Source: Antedon bifida (lineage: Eukaryota; Echinodermata; Crinoidea; Comatulida; Antedonidae). Taken from it: a stretch of 64,000 nucleotides of DNA. This document shows positions 35,601-50,600 of this stretch, piece after piece. How positions within the stretch are numbered: the first letter of the stretch is position 1; the number at the start of each line of letters is the position of its first letter. The stretch spans positions 27,961,409-28,025,408 of the forward strand of contig OY727093.1 of the NCBI GenBank assembly GCA_963402885.1. Reading direction: 5' to 3'. The notes under the pieces were generated by a model. That model did no database searches. It saw only the letters and a program-made list of their open reading frames with translations, and had not been told where the DNA came from. A program made the translations under genes and the position numbers.

Positions 35601-38600
35601 TCAACTTATCTTCTAAACTTTTATTTTGAAGCAGTAAATTTTGTCCGATCTTTGCCGCCAATTCCAGATCCTTTTCTTTCTGTAATAAACATCGTAAAAA
35701 ACAATTAAACAGTGTCTGTAAAGTTTGGTTTTGTAGAATGTATTCTATAAAGTAAGAAAGGGTTTTTATTTTGAGAAAGCGGACTCTAGCAAGATTTTGA
35801 GACAGCTTAATGGTACTGGTTCAGGTAACCGTCTACATAGAGACATCTGGTAGCCATTGACATCAAGTTGGCATTTTTAGATTATTTAATATAATATAAT
35901 ATATATATAATTCAACATTTATATAGCGCTTTTTCATGAAGATCAGAGAGCTGTGGATGCATAAACATACTGTAATCATTGAATTGAATTATATCTCAAT
36001 TGAAAGTATTGTTTCTGGATTTTTAAAACAGGGGAGCACTAACATATTAATAGTCTGTAAAAAATAGTTAGTTCATAATTGAAAATTAGCTGTGAATAGG
36101 GGAGCACGCCCCTGGATATTAATAGTGTACAACTTGGATTTATCCATATCGATCCATTTGTTTGGTCTAAGTTGAAAGGCATTGGATGGACAAAAAAAAC
36201 CCAAACTTCTAGGTTTCCATATTAGCATCACTGAGAGTATAACATACTAACATTTTATCTAACTTTGTATAGTCAAATTCATGATTTTATCAAAACTAAA
36301 ATTACACAAACCAACAGTGGTGTTGGTAGTCTATGAGTGCTATCTTACCTGGATAAACCAACAATAGCCCTTTCTCCTTATAGAGCGAGATACTGTATAA
36401 CTCGAAAAGTAGAAATTTTCAGTGAACACCCCACTCCACAAATGGTATAGTTCATGAACTATATATGCCCTCCCACAAACCACCATCCATCATCCATCAT
36501 CATTTCTACTTTTTGAATTATATCTCACTCTTCGAGGAGAAGGGCTATTGTCGGTTTATCCAGGTAAGCTAGGTACGAAAGAGACTGAATAAATTTGAAA
36601 GGTCATTAGACTTTATGAACTTAAGCAATTCTTTAAAATCTTAAAATACTGTAGAACATTTTTGTTATGATACCTGCACAGACACGGGTGTCACGAAACC
36701 TAAGACCACGAAAGCTAAGACCCCCTAAGACCTAAGATCACGAAGCTAAGACCCAAGACCTAAGATTCAAATATTTATCTTTCGCACCTGCCTTGTATTT
36801 TAACTCCCAACATTTATTCTGAATACCACACCTTAGAATTAGCACTTTATGAAAAAGAATTACATAAAAAGTAACAAATACATTTTTAAATTGATGATTT
36901 TACAGACGTTTTTCTCGCACACATACTGTTTGCGAATTTCGCATGACTAGCCCTACACTAACAGTAGGCCTACATCATGTTCAATGTTTTTGTTTCTATG
37001 GAACGTCAACAGAGCAAAAATTATATAGAGTGCTGAAAACTCTGTGGAGTCCATCTACAGTGTGAATGGTACAATGTAAAATTAAAATTGTAATAATTAT
37101 GGTATAATCATGCTAGTACGAAGAATAAATACTCGCAAATAAATGTTAATTTAAAATCATGATAATAAGTTTTTTTGTTTCGTTTTCTTTATGTTTTTAT
37201 ACTTGTACTATTATTGTTGCTCTTTTGGCGCTTCATAGAAACAAAAACATTGAGCATGAGGAGTCATACAGTATACAAGAAACACGTCTGTAAAAACATC
37301 AATTTAAAGGATTTATTTATTTGTTTTTATGTGTTTCTCCTTCTGAAAGTACTTATATAAGTCCTAATTTTAAAGTGTGATATTCAGAATAAAGTCATTT
37401 AACAAATTTGGAGTCAAAATACAAGAAAAGCAGGTGCGAAAGAAAAACAAGTTTGTTTGTTGTAAAGAAAAAATATACATTTACTCAACGGGCGAAAATA
37501 ATGTGAGTTTATCTATGTTTTGCGGTAGTATTTAATTATATTTATGGTAATAAATGAAACCTACTATGTTTAAAATTATGTACGGATAAACAAGTATTGT
37601 TTTTAAGCTGTAGTATATCTTAGAATTTGCAATCTTAGGTCTTGGGTCTTAGCTTTCGTGATCTTAGGTCTTAGGGGGTCTTAGCTTTCGTGGTCTTAGG
37701 TTTCGTGACACCCGCACAGACACACCTACAAAAAACAAATATAAATATTTAACCATTTTGTTTAACTATGTTATTGAACTTTGAATGATCCAAACAAGGC
37801 ATATAATGTAAATATATATAAAAAATGAAAAATGCAGATATCAGCAAAAATGGAACTGATAACCGGATGCAATGATAATAAAGTTTTCAATGATAGTTTT
37901 ATCATCGTAATGCAAACAACATTCCAAAACATAAAACATTAATTTGCATTTTATATTAGATTACAATCTGATAAACACACACATTACATTTTATTGACGT
38001 AAATATAAATTATAAAAGAATGTATGTGATTAAAGCCAACAATTTACCTATGTATACTAACTTTTTTTTTAATGTTTTTTTTCTTTATCATTTAAGAATG
38101 CAGCTATTTTTACAGTCTTTTTGTTCTTCTTACATTTACTGTATTTAACGTTTAATATTTTTTTTAAACCTGAATATTATAAGATGTATTTGGTATAAAT
38201 ATGTAAACTTATTTCTAGAGGTAAAATATTATATAGTGAACACACATTTTGTTAGTATTTTATATTTCTATTCTATTCTATACAGGTTTTTATATGGCGC
38301 CCTACAAAGAACAGAGTGCCTAACAATACTTAGTAATTAATTAAAAAGAAAAGTTTTAAGCTGACGTTTAAATAGAGGTGTCAAATGCGCTCCTCTCAAA
38401 TCGACAGGTAGCGCATTCCAGATCCGCGGAACGACGAAAGAAAAAGCCTTGTCACCAGCTTTACGATTAGATCGTGGAACAAAAAGTCGGGTGGGATCAT
38501 TAGAGGAGCGAAGTCGACACCTGTAATTAAATGAAAGCTGGTCACGGTTAAACTTAATTTTTTTTTTTAAATGTACAACGGAACAACAGAGTAAATACAT

Positions 38601-41600
38601 TTAAAAACAAAAACAATAACACAACTAATACTGCACATTGCAAAAACCAGCGTCAGGAGAGGGCTTGCCCAAGAAGTTGCTTGCCCAGGATGCAGAGCCC
38701 AGGACAGGGCTTTAAGCTAAACACAGTTATTTCATAACAATAACATAAATCAAAAGAACAAAGGATAACAAATGATTCTGACCTCATCCAGTAGCTTGGT
38801 AACCGCGTCAACATCGTTGTACGTTTTCTTCATCTGAACCATTCTCTCGGAACATAAGGCTGAAAAAATAATAATAAAAAGTTGCTATTTTACATAATAA
38901 TTAAAATTGCTGGTTGAATCCCCAGTTTAATTTTATTCCACTTGGCATTAGATTTCCATATCAAGTATTATACTGTATGTATGAAATGCTATGTGTGTCA
39001 AAATGATATCATAGGAATTATTTTTAAGGTTGGGTAAGCATGGAGCTATAAATTTATAGATCCATGAGGTAAAGTTCTGTATAAAAACAAAATCATGTGA
39101 CATTGTAATTAGCCTGACACTACATTCACCAGGAGAATCATATACTTTTAACTGTACTAAGGTACTTTGTATAGAAACTAATAATTTTTATCTATAAGTT
39201 CATGTTTCTTCAATTAAAAATAAAAACTCTATTTTTATGAACATTTTATAAATTCATATTTTATGACACAACATTTATAAAAGGTCAAACAATGTATTGT
39301 GTATAAAAATAATCAATAATTATTTAACCTAATTTCATTTATCTGTAATAATCTGTATAGAAAGCCCACATAAATATAAAAAGATAAAATAATCTCAAAT
39401 GTTCAATGTTCAATTGTAAGCATCAAATATTAGCATAATTCAAGTGTAATGTTTTGTTATTAAAAATGGCCTGATTTTAGAACTGTATGACCAAGGCAAT
39501 CTAACAACAGGGCACTTAATAACTCGCCTTTCCAAGATAGGAACTTGTAACAGTCCTTTGATCTTATGTCTGGCTGCAACAAGTATCATCACTACTACAT
39601 ATTCTCAACGGCGCGCTATGTCTATTAATAGGCGTGAAACTGATCATGTCGCAGACACATATAAACACTTTGATCTCCGGAGCTCAGCATCCTGTTGTTA
39701 GATTGCCTTGGTATGATCAAGTATACACTAATCATAGTCATGCACATTATCACAATTTTTCAGACTCATTACACAATAAGATGCATAGAAAATGTTTTAA
39801 GAATGGAGTTTTGTAATTGTTTTTTGGGGATACAGGTGCAAAATTACATTAGGCTAGTTATGGTTAATTATAACCCAATGCAAGGGGGGCAAATCCAGGG
39901 GATAGCACTAGGGGAATGCACTCTAGTCTTTTTGACATCTACAATAAAATTTATGAACAACTTTGATATTATATTTTTGACAGAATATCAATATTGTTTA
40001 ATAGCTCTTTCCCAATTATCTACAAAAAAATTGTTAATGTATACGTATATATATGGAAATAGTCTATACAAAAGTCTGTCTAAACAGAAAAAATTGGTAA
40101 TTTTAATGAAATAAAAGTCCAAATTAAATTATTCTAATTAGAGACTGTAACTGCTAATACAGTATCATTAAACCCTGGTTCAAAAACTGATCATTACTTA
40201 GGGCCTGCTCAGGATAAGTTAAGTTACCTGTTAAGTAGGCTTCATGGACCTACAATTATTGCTAACTTTGGTGGATAGGTAAACAACTTACTTGGGTAAA
40301 TTACTGAATGCGCCCTTTGAGGCAGACTATGTATAAATAAAATTACCTGACAATACCGGTAAATGAAAATCAAGCTCAAAGTTTTCGTTAGTTAAGATAT
40401 TTTCCACATTAGTGAGAGCTTTACTGATTTCCTTCTCGACGTCAGAAATCGCTCGCAAAATATCTGCCGAAGTAAACATGACTCTTGTATCTATAACGCT
40501 GCTTATCTCGATCAAAATACAGTAAAAAGCTGATGTATAATATGCGAGAATTATCTTAATAGCAAACAATACATTTATTCAATGATAAAATCAATTTAGG
40601 CTAAGTACATATTATCGTTAAAGTTTTATGTTGACATGACATGATCTTTAAAAATCTACATCATTAAAACTATGGCAACCTCTTTTTACGATATTGTATA
40701 AGATTTCAAATAATGTTCTTTAAAAATCTGTAAGGAAGAGAAATCCAACTGAATGACACGTCTACAAACAAGCAATAGTAAGGTGTATGACAAACAAGTG
40801 AAGAAATTGTAGAAGATTTTGAAAGATAAATCTGCCTTTGTACTCCTATGTTCTTTAGAAATGGCAAATTTGTCTCAACATGTAAATCCCAATGTCTAAA
40901 ATAAAAGAAAAAAGCATGTAGCTTTTATCAAATATAAGAAAACCAGTTCTGTAACACAAAACCATCTGTCAAGATGAAGATGAGCAACGATTAAGACAAA
41001 TAAAAGAAGTTCAACGTTACATAAAAGACTAAATTAAGTCTTATGATGAGCAATGATTAAGATAATCAAACCAGCTAAATGTATACAATTAACATCATTC
41101 CAAAAAAAACCCCTCATATAACTGAAGTTCAATCAGGGCTATTAAAGAATACTTGTCGAGTACTACAACTTTTTCAGAATGTTCTCTTTTGTTGAAATCA
41201 GGAAGTGTTGCAATGAGACAAATGATTGTTCCAATCTTTTCCAATGAGTAATGTCATGTTCCAACAGCAAACAGATTAAACAATAATCCAAGTTAATAAG
41301 AACTTATTAATATATTTGCCTTAAAATCTAATTAACATTTCTTATTCATTTGTCTACTGTAGATCTGTAAGAATTGCTGTACATGTAGTCTTAAATGTTC
41401 TTGGTTGGTCATGCGAAGATATTCCTTTTTTTGTCTCTCTCTCTTCTTGTAAGTCGCTCAGTACTGGATGATGTGGTTCATGGAATCTTCCATCACCACA
41501 GTAGAAGATCAAATCCCCTATAACAAACTGACAGTGTCTTCATCATGTCTAGAATTCCTCTGGTAGAAGACCTTGCAGTCATTAATGATGTAGTTGATGT

Positions 41601-44600
41601 TATGAAGCTATCACCAGAAACAGCTTCTGAGGTCTCTGCAGTATCGATCGATCTTTAACTCTCATTGAAATCTGGAAATCTATGTACTTCACCAATATAA
41701 ATGCAACATAACTATTGCAAATAAACAATGAACAGCAAATACTTTTTTTATGTAATAAAAAGTTAGATTAGTAAAATTAACATTCATCAGCGAGTTGTTT
41801 TAAACGCTAACAGAACATTTCCTTGGTGTATAGTACAGAGTACACACACCAGGAAACATGTATACCTCAAACATCCGACAGACTATACCATTATTAGTGA
41901 AAGGGATATTGTCTTGCACGTTTCCTGAGATTCCTCATTGAATTAATTAACATTTTCTGTACACTAATGCTACGTAACTTATAACATACAGATAATAATT
42001 TAATATACTCACTTTAAAAATTATTTAAAAAAAAAAAACAATTTTAAGACAGAAATAGAAATGTACCATAATAATTATAAATACATATGAAAAATTGAAA
42101 TTATTATTAGCTAAATACTGTAGTATCTATGTAAAATGCAGTGCATTGTTTTTTTATTTTACCTAAAAATCATTGTACCTCAAATTGAAATAGTTATAAA
42201 AAAACAGTTTGTACTACGAAAGGACAGTATCTGGTGGAATACAGTATACCATCAACTTTCCTAAACCGGACAATCTTGGGCTTACCCGAAATGGTTTTCC
42301 AGAAAGTCTGGTTTTCTAGCCGATGGTGATATACAATATATTGACATTTACATATTGTGTTCACATTATTATATATATACTGTTGACAAAATATTTTTAA
42401 AAGATTTAAAGTTTCTGATCAGTCTCATTTTACAGCTCTAAAGTGCTTCCGTGTAACTGTGCCTTGCTACTTCCCGAAACATTACATTATTATTAGAGTA
42501 TGGTTTTAAATGTCTTTTTCCTCTAAAAATATTAAATTTTCAATAACATTAGGTTGCCAAATTATTGTTAATTCCACAACCACCTGCTGGAGCCTACAAT
42601 AGGAAGTTTTCACAAAAACCTAATTTGCTATTTAATCAATGCTGTTTGTCTAGTACAAACCAACATATGTTTAATAGAGAATACAGTTATTTGTCATCTG
42701 ATATGTACTGATACAGTACATAAAAAGGTATAGTTTAATTGCTTCAAATTGTATCGAAAGGCCTGTTGCCATTCACCAATCACACTTAAGTGAGATATTT
42801 TGCTTTAATACTGAAGTATTTCACTTAAGAAAATAAATATTTGAAGGATTTTTGCTATTCACTTTGATAATGTTTCCCTATTATTAGCCTAAGTATCAAT
42901 GGTGGATATGGAAATATATTTGAACACTACGGCCAACCCCTATTCAAGGGACACTTTTTAGGGTCCCAAAGGCATACTATATACCTAAGGTACTGTATAT
43001 CATATTTAATACAGTCAAATCTCCCAATACCGGACTCTCTAAAAAACCGGAAACTCTCTACAAAACCAGACTTTTCTTGAGGTCCAAAATGTTCAAAATT
43101 CATTTTTACCATTAGAAACACATTCAAATTACCAAACTTTCCAGAAAAGAAAAAGACATATTAGGCTAGCCCAAATGTATCTGATATTGGGAGAGTTGAC
43201 TGTATATTGAAATTGATTAGGCCTAAATATTTCAAATATTGCTATATCATGACATTGAACACTAAACTTTAATTATTGACTTTTAGATCACCATCACAAC
43301 AATGGCATTGTGGGTGGAGATACGTGACCTCAATTACATTATTGATTAGAACAGCTCAAGTTGATGCTTAGTTCACATGTGAAATAATGGAAAATAATCC
43401 TCTTTTTGAAACAATTGTGTGAACGTACTTTTTGCATAATTTAACAAAATACAGCAACCACATGTGATATACATACTGTATGTAACACTCTATTATTATA
43501 TTTCCGTCTATGGAAAATCCAAGAGAAATGTATTCATTGTGGCTTTTTGCCCAAATAATATAAAATATAATAATAGAATTAACATTAAAGTTTAAATAAA
43601 AACTTTTAGTAATGAGATCAGTATTTAGACTAATTAATAATTTAGAATATTAGAAATAAATATGTTTCTTTTTATGAATAAATTATTCATATAAATGATA
43701 CTGGACAGATAATGCCAATTGTTGAAAATACTAACACAATTTGTAAAATATAATTTTAAATACATACTTAAATGCAGAATATTCTCTTCTTCAGTATCCA
43801 TAATAAGTGGTTTCATATTCCATCATTAATTTATTAAAATACTCTTTTAAAATCAAACAATAAAACATTGAGCGAAAGACCACAAGAACTTCACCCCCTA
43901 TATCTTTGAAAATAATGACAGACCAAAAGTCACAATTTCATAATCTACTGTACATTGTTGATGTTGCCAAGTAAACAATATGCTTTACATCCTGAAGGAA
44001 TTCATGTGTACGTTTTTGTACCCCACTTGGTTTGGCAAATGTGCCTGTACTCACGTACGTAAATAATTTTAATAACCCAGCTACAATATTGAACAATTTG
44101 GATAGGTCAATATACTTATGTCACAAGTGAAGATAGGAGGGGGAACTCATTTTTTCTCTTTTTCAATGCAGTTTGATGTTTTTTGTTTTTTTTATTGTTT
44201 TGACTTTTAATTGTTATTTTTTGTAAACTCATAATTATTTTTTCAACTTATGTTGCATTTTGAGTATATATACCGAATACAAAAAACAATTCTAGAATTA
44301 CCCAGTTATGATTATTATTTGGGAATTTATGGTACCAGTTATTTAGCCTTATAAAATGGGGGAGGGGTTATGCACCAAAAGTCTATCTGATTGTAAATAT
44401 TTTTTTTAACAGCTAAAACTTACTATTTAAGTTTTAAGTTTATTTATTATAAATTTAAGTTTAACACAAACCGAAAGAACTACTACTTGAAACATATATT
44501 GCCCTAAAAATGATTAAATGAAGAATTTAAATCAGATTTTCAGTAGGTTATTTTGTAGTTTTAATCAAGTTAATCACTTTTGTAGAAAAAAAAAATGTTT

Positions 44601-47600
44601 TCACTTTATAAAATGACAAAATAAATGGTTAAATTCGTCCAAAAATCCATTGGCTGGCAGCCAATTTGACTATTTTTTTTGCTTTAAATTACAGTTTTTT
44701 CAGGTAAATACATTTTTTTTGTATCCAATTTTTGTGGATAACTATTAAAATGGCATTACAAAAAAACTTGTAAGAATTATTTTTTCAAGGGGAAAATGCA
44801 TCTTTAAGTGAGAAGCTTTTCTAAACTTAAGTACATTTGTTTTTTATAGAGTAAAACAACCAATGTATTATAGTGTTTGCTGATTGGTGGACATACTTAT
44901 CAATATTCATGTGATAAAATGTCAACAAGCGATAACATTCTACTACGACATCAAATAAACAAAGACATCGTGTATGTTAATTGGTTTGCCTGGCGCCATC
45001 TCAATTGCCATCAATAGCCAATGTATGTTTACACGCTCTTTTCTCTGCCAGAAAATACAGTCCATCTTATGGTTTAGCTTACATGCATAGATATATATCC
45101 GCTTATCTAACATAAAATTCTGAAACCTGTCCGAGTTAATGACACAGAGGTATAAGAGAGTTAACAGATAAAATGAGCACTTGCGTCAGATGTAACTCGG
45201 ATAAGATTCCTGATCATTTACCTCTGTTCTATGCACGCTTAACTCTATTCCATGTGAACACAGTCTTAGTATTTATTCGTTTTATTATTTATATTATATA
45301 TATTTTTTAAAATTTAATATGCATCCAACCAGGATCCAACAGGATGGATAACTATTTTATAATTTATCATGCTAATAAACTAAGTCTCTCATTGAGGCTT
45401 AGGGAGTGGAATTGAACCCTGTACCTTGGGATGGAAGGCAAGCATGTTAACCACCAAGCTACAGCTCCACTACAAATAATTCTATACTTAGACACTCAAA
45501 TACTATAAATGCTTTCTGTACAACTATTGTTTAATTGTGCTCAGGCAATTTTTTTGTTACTACGTAACTGTTGACCGTGTTTCATTAACTGGTGTTCATT
45601 TTGTATTTACTACATAATCGCATTACCGGTTGTTACTACATTAGCTGGCATTCTCTACAGTAGTTGCAACAGCATGAAATATGTTGTATGTTGCAAAACA
45701 ATTGAATAAGTAAATACTTATTACCAAACGAAGTATTTTTGTTTACAAATCAACATCAAAACTTCTTTACTTCCGTTTTACTATTCGAAGTTCAATTTTG
45801 TACATTTGTGTACTTGATCATCTATCATCAATTTCAATACCAGGTAACAAACTGTACTTACCTACTAGGTGTTCAAATTCCAACGGATCTGGCTCAATGG
45901 TAGACGTAGAGGACCCGTCGTCATCCTCATCATTGTCGTCAGTTTCGTTTACGTCACAAATCATAAGTGACAGACATTTTGCCATTTTGAAATGCATTTT
46001 CTGCACCATGTAATATACTTATTTTGTGTTTTTGACACGCACTAGTTCCGTATACTTTAATAACGATAGTCTACAGTATTTTGAAAAAAGGCTGTATTGG
46101 TGGTCAGCAAAAACTTCATTACAACACGGCATGTAGTGATCTACCAAGAAGCTTGTTATCACCAAATGTGCATAGAAAATTATTAATAATGTTTGTTATG
46201 CAACAATTTATAAATATCAGCGTGGTTGGGTTTACAATGCTACATATTAGCTTTAATTACTCTTCTCGATCCAGGTACGCCAGTTTGTAATAAAAAATTA
46301 CAAAAGCTATCATTATTAGTATTGATTTCTGCATTGTGGGTTGATAAAAAAAAATGCATAAAGTCCGTTCATCGAAAATACTTATTTTGAAGCTAAAGTA
46401 ATATAATTTGTCCACAGTGGGTAGGCTTACTGTAGAAGGGACAGAAACAGCTTGTTAGTGCTTGATCAATGATGTTTGTAACGATTAAGAATAGTTGTTA
46501 AAGACTTAATGGCAGTGTTTGTAATCTCTATAGTACTTCTTGGAAATTTTCTTCTTTTTCTTCTTCAAAATCCAAGACTCTACACTTTTTCTTCAGATAC
46601 TGATGTTTTGGCTTCAGTTAATAATACAAAATCTTACTGTTTAAATTAAAATCTATCTTCTCTTCTGAAGTAAAAGTCGAACTCCTTTCTTTTCTTAGAT
46701 TTTAACGTTAGATAATAACTTAAAATCTTGAGAATAGGATTCAAATTCATGAATAAAACTTGGTTTTTTTTTTCCAAAATGATAACGATCATCCAACAAA
46801 AAAACCACAATTGGTACTTCTGCAAAAGTTAAAAACGTAATTGTGTATCAAGCTTTAAAGTAAATATTTTCTTCGGCAAAATAACTTCTTTGTCGCAAAA
46901 TGTTGATTTCTTCCAAATAAAATTCACTATTACACTGCAAGTTAATAATAATTCCACAATAAAGAGTATTTGATCCAACAGCCAACAAAATCCACAATGA
47001 AAGATAAGCAACCTATGTACTGTGTGCAGAAGTCGTCTGCTCAATTAGTACTAGGCTATTAAACAGACACAAAAATACCACCAGGGAAAGGTGGAAAGCC
47101 CCTTCCCAGTCTGTGACCAAGGCTAGTATGTATTGCTAGGTTGATAGTTACAATTCTCTACATCCTTTTATTGGTTATTGATTGGTATGATCTATGCATT
47201 TAACAGGTCCATTGAAGCGCAAACAAAAATAACACGATGTTGGACCATTCCATTATTTGTCCAAACACAAACCATGTTGTATTTATCTTTCAGGTGGATT
47301 AATTTATAACAAACTCTGATTAAGGCGTTTTGCTATATAAATAAAAATACTTGTATAGGGTTGATGAAAAAAATACCTGACATTATATTTTGTACATAGA
47401 TCTTTTGAATTACTTATTCAGTTATTAAACTATGAAAACAAGCTGGTAGGCAGAGTTGTAGAGATTTGTTGTTAAATATTCCATTGAATTAATTAATGAA
47501 CATAAAATAACAATTTACAATTTGTTGGCGTACAGTACTTAAAACAAAGCTTGATACTTTAGGAGCTTAGTGTCTGGTTTCTAAACTAAAACCTGTTCTA

Positions 47601-50600
47601 TTCCGTGGTAAATACCATCTACCTCCTTATGAGTATAGTGGGCTGGTAAAAATGTAGTAGTCCTTAGCAACAGGCAGCTTTGATAAACATAAAATCACAA
47701 TTTGTAAATTTGTTTATATCTAGTTAAAGCCAAGATTTACAGTGCACTACTTTAGTAACTCAGTGTAGGCCTACAGTATGTGCGTATCCCAGCCGTTTAA
47801 CGTTAAAATCTAGTTCTTTAAAGTTAAACATCAGGTCTCAATGCATAGTAGATGTCTCAATCCTTCTTTGATTAACAATAAACATGCTGTTTTTTATTTG
47901 TTTGTTTTTTAAAGCAGGGATGGAGGATGGAATATTCATAGTACCAATAAAATACGGCACAAGTAAATTAACAAGGTAATTATTAAAATAAAATCAGACC
48001 ATCAATCATCAAGTATAAATGAATCAACAGATTAATTATATATTTTGATTGCCATTTTCCTATTTTGAAGGCTTTATATTGAATTTACGCTTTTGTTGGT
48101 GCCCTAATTATGAAAATTAATTAATTTCATGAGGCATTTGATTGACAATTTAGTATTTTCTAAATTAAACATGGTATAATAGTCTTCAAGCCTTTTAATA
48201 TATATTAATTACCAATATACTACAATATAGTGTGACAAAAATGAAGACAGAAAATATAGATTACGAAAATTTCAGTTAAATTCTAAACATGCATTTAGTA
48301 TATTAAGTTCTTCGTTTGTCATGACATCATCATTACCCAATCAAAATAGTGCAAAATGACATACACAAACATTATTACTGTACAATAGGCATAATGATTT
48401 GTAATAGTCCAAGGTGGCTGGCTGGGTACAAAATTTAGCCAAAATTATTGACCGGTGGATTATACTAGGGATAACAATGAATTACTAAAATCTTGTATCT
48501 TATTTATTCATAAATCATAATCAAAAAATTACTACTTTAAACATAATATACTTCCAGAGTTTAATTTAAAACATTTGATTTAGAAAAATATTGATTTTCT
48601 GGAACTATGTTTACACATATACAGATGATATCTACTTTAAAGGATCCATGTAAGAAATGGAAAAATCAATACGATTTAAAATATAATAATAAAGGTGCCA
48701 TTTTTGACGTATAATTACATTATTGATCAAGGACAGTTTAATAGCTGTATGCACTATTTATCATATTATATGCTCATGAATCTTTTAAATAGGAACTATA
48801 GAGGGCAGTATGTATGTGAAGTCTAATATGAGGTTTTATCTATACATTACTATACATAATATTAATTTTGAGCATAAACAGAGTTATGCCATAGTATTAA
48901 ATTAAAGTGAGTGGCCAAGCAGTTAAGACAGTGGAACCGTAATCCATAGCCATAACATCGGCAAGGGTTCGAGGCTCACTCACTCCATGGTTCTGGTGGT
49001 AGAAAAAGTCTTCTCGGATAAGGACTATAAACCGTAGGTCCAGTGTATGCATATTGCTCGTGTGTACTTTAAAGAACCTAGTACAGTACATCTTTCGAGA
49101 CGAGTAGGGGGTTACCCCGGTGTACTAGTTCACACAAACATACACACTGTCGTGGACAGACGTAATGGCGCCGTAGTTGGCTGCCGATGACACGATGTGA
49201 CCCTTAGGGAAGAAGAATGTTGTTGAAAAGGTGTAACATCTAAATCCACAGCGCTCTGATCTCATGAAATAGCGCTATATATAAATGTCGCATTACATTA
49301 CAAAGCCTCATGGTTAAAATAAAATGAACTAGTGAGAAATTGAAAAATACTAGGCAGTAAACATAAATAGTTTCTCATACTTTATAAGCAGATACTGTAT
49401 ATTCTGATCCACCTATTCACTTCAGAAACAGTAATGTTCTGATGATGAGAATAGTTTCTAAAACATGTCAAGACATTTTAAGGCAGTTTGCCTATTTATC
49501 AAATTCCTCACAATCGTGATTTTAACTCGAAAGTTTGGTGGAATCATACATGATTTATCTAAGAAACAGTAATGAAATTTATTTTAAAAAGTGGACCAGG
49601 GGGGATTAAATAAAAGCAAAATATAGTCATAAGGAAGTCAGGAGGATCCCACAAAGATACTGTATCTTGAGACGGGACTGCCTGAGACAAAGGTACGGAC
49701 GCATTCAACATTGAAATTGAAAGAGCAAACCAAAATGCAAGAAAACACTTATGATCAACGTATTCATAAACATGTGTTTTAATTGAGTCATCATTTATGC
49801 GAGATTAAAATGATATGACTCATATCAAAATAAAAAGTGATTAACTTTTAAAAGTAGGTGGATAGTTATTTCGAGGAAGTTATAAAAAATGACGGACTAA
49901 ATTTGGGATTTGGTATAGTACGTACTGAATGAACCACATAACCTCATCTTCCTTCCTATCCTTTTAAAGGTCAATATTTGACCTTTGAGTATCACACATT
50001 TCTAAACTTTGGAATATCATTTAAATATGGGTATCTGCTTCTTTTTACAAGAAATATTACATTGTTTAATCAAATAATGGAAGTACTGTACTATAGAAAC
50101 AGGCAAAGTTTAAAAAAGAAATATAATAACTAATAAGACTACTCAATAATTTACTTTCAAGTTTAACAAAAAATAACAGAGTACTATATAGTACAACCAA
50201 GTATACACTAGTCATATGTATTTAATACAACTTCTTAATCTACTGTAGTGTAAATTCCAACACAAGATTTTGGTGAATCAGTAGTTTAATAAAAATGATC
50301 TTAAGAAACTGAAATATTGAATTTGTGATATTAGATTACATGATTAATAAGAAAATGTGATGCTTTAATTAGCCCGTACCTAGACATAGTTAGAGTTCAT
50401 CGACCTTGTACTTGACCACTAATTACTGTCAGTATTTCAATGAATATTAAAATATAAGAAAATCTCAGAAGTGGTTGCACTTTATTTCACTTTTAATGTT
50501 TTTTTTTTTTAAATGTGTTTTTAATTTGGGGAAAATGAAGGAGCGTAACAGTGCACTTTTCCAATCTGGCAGTAGGTATTTCATAAAGGCTGCAGTTCAC

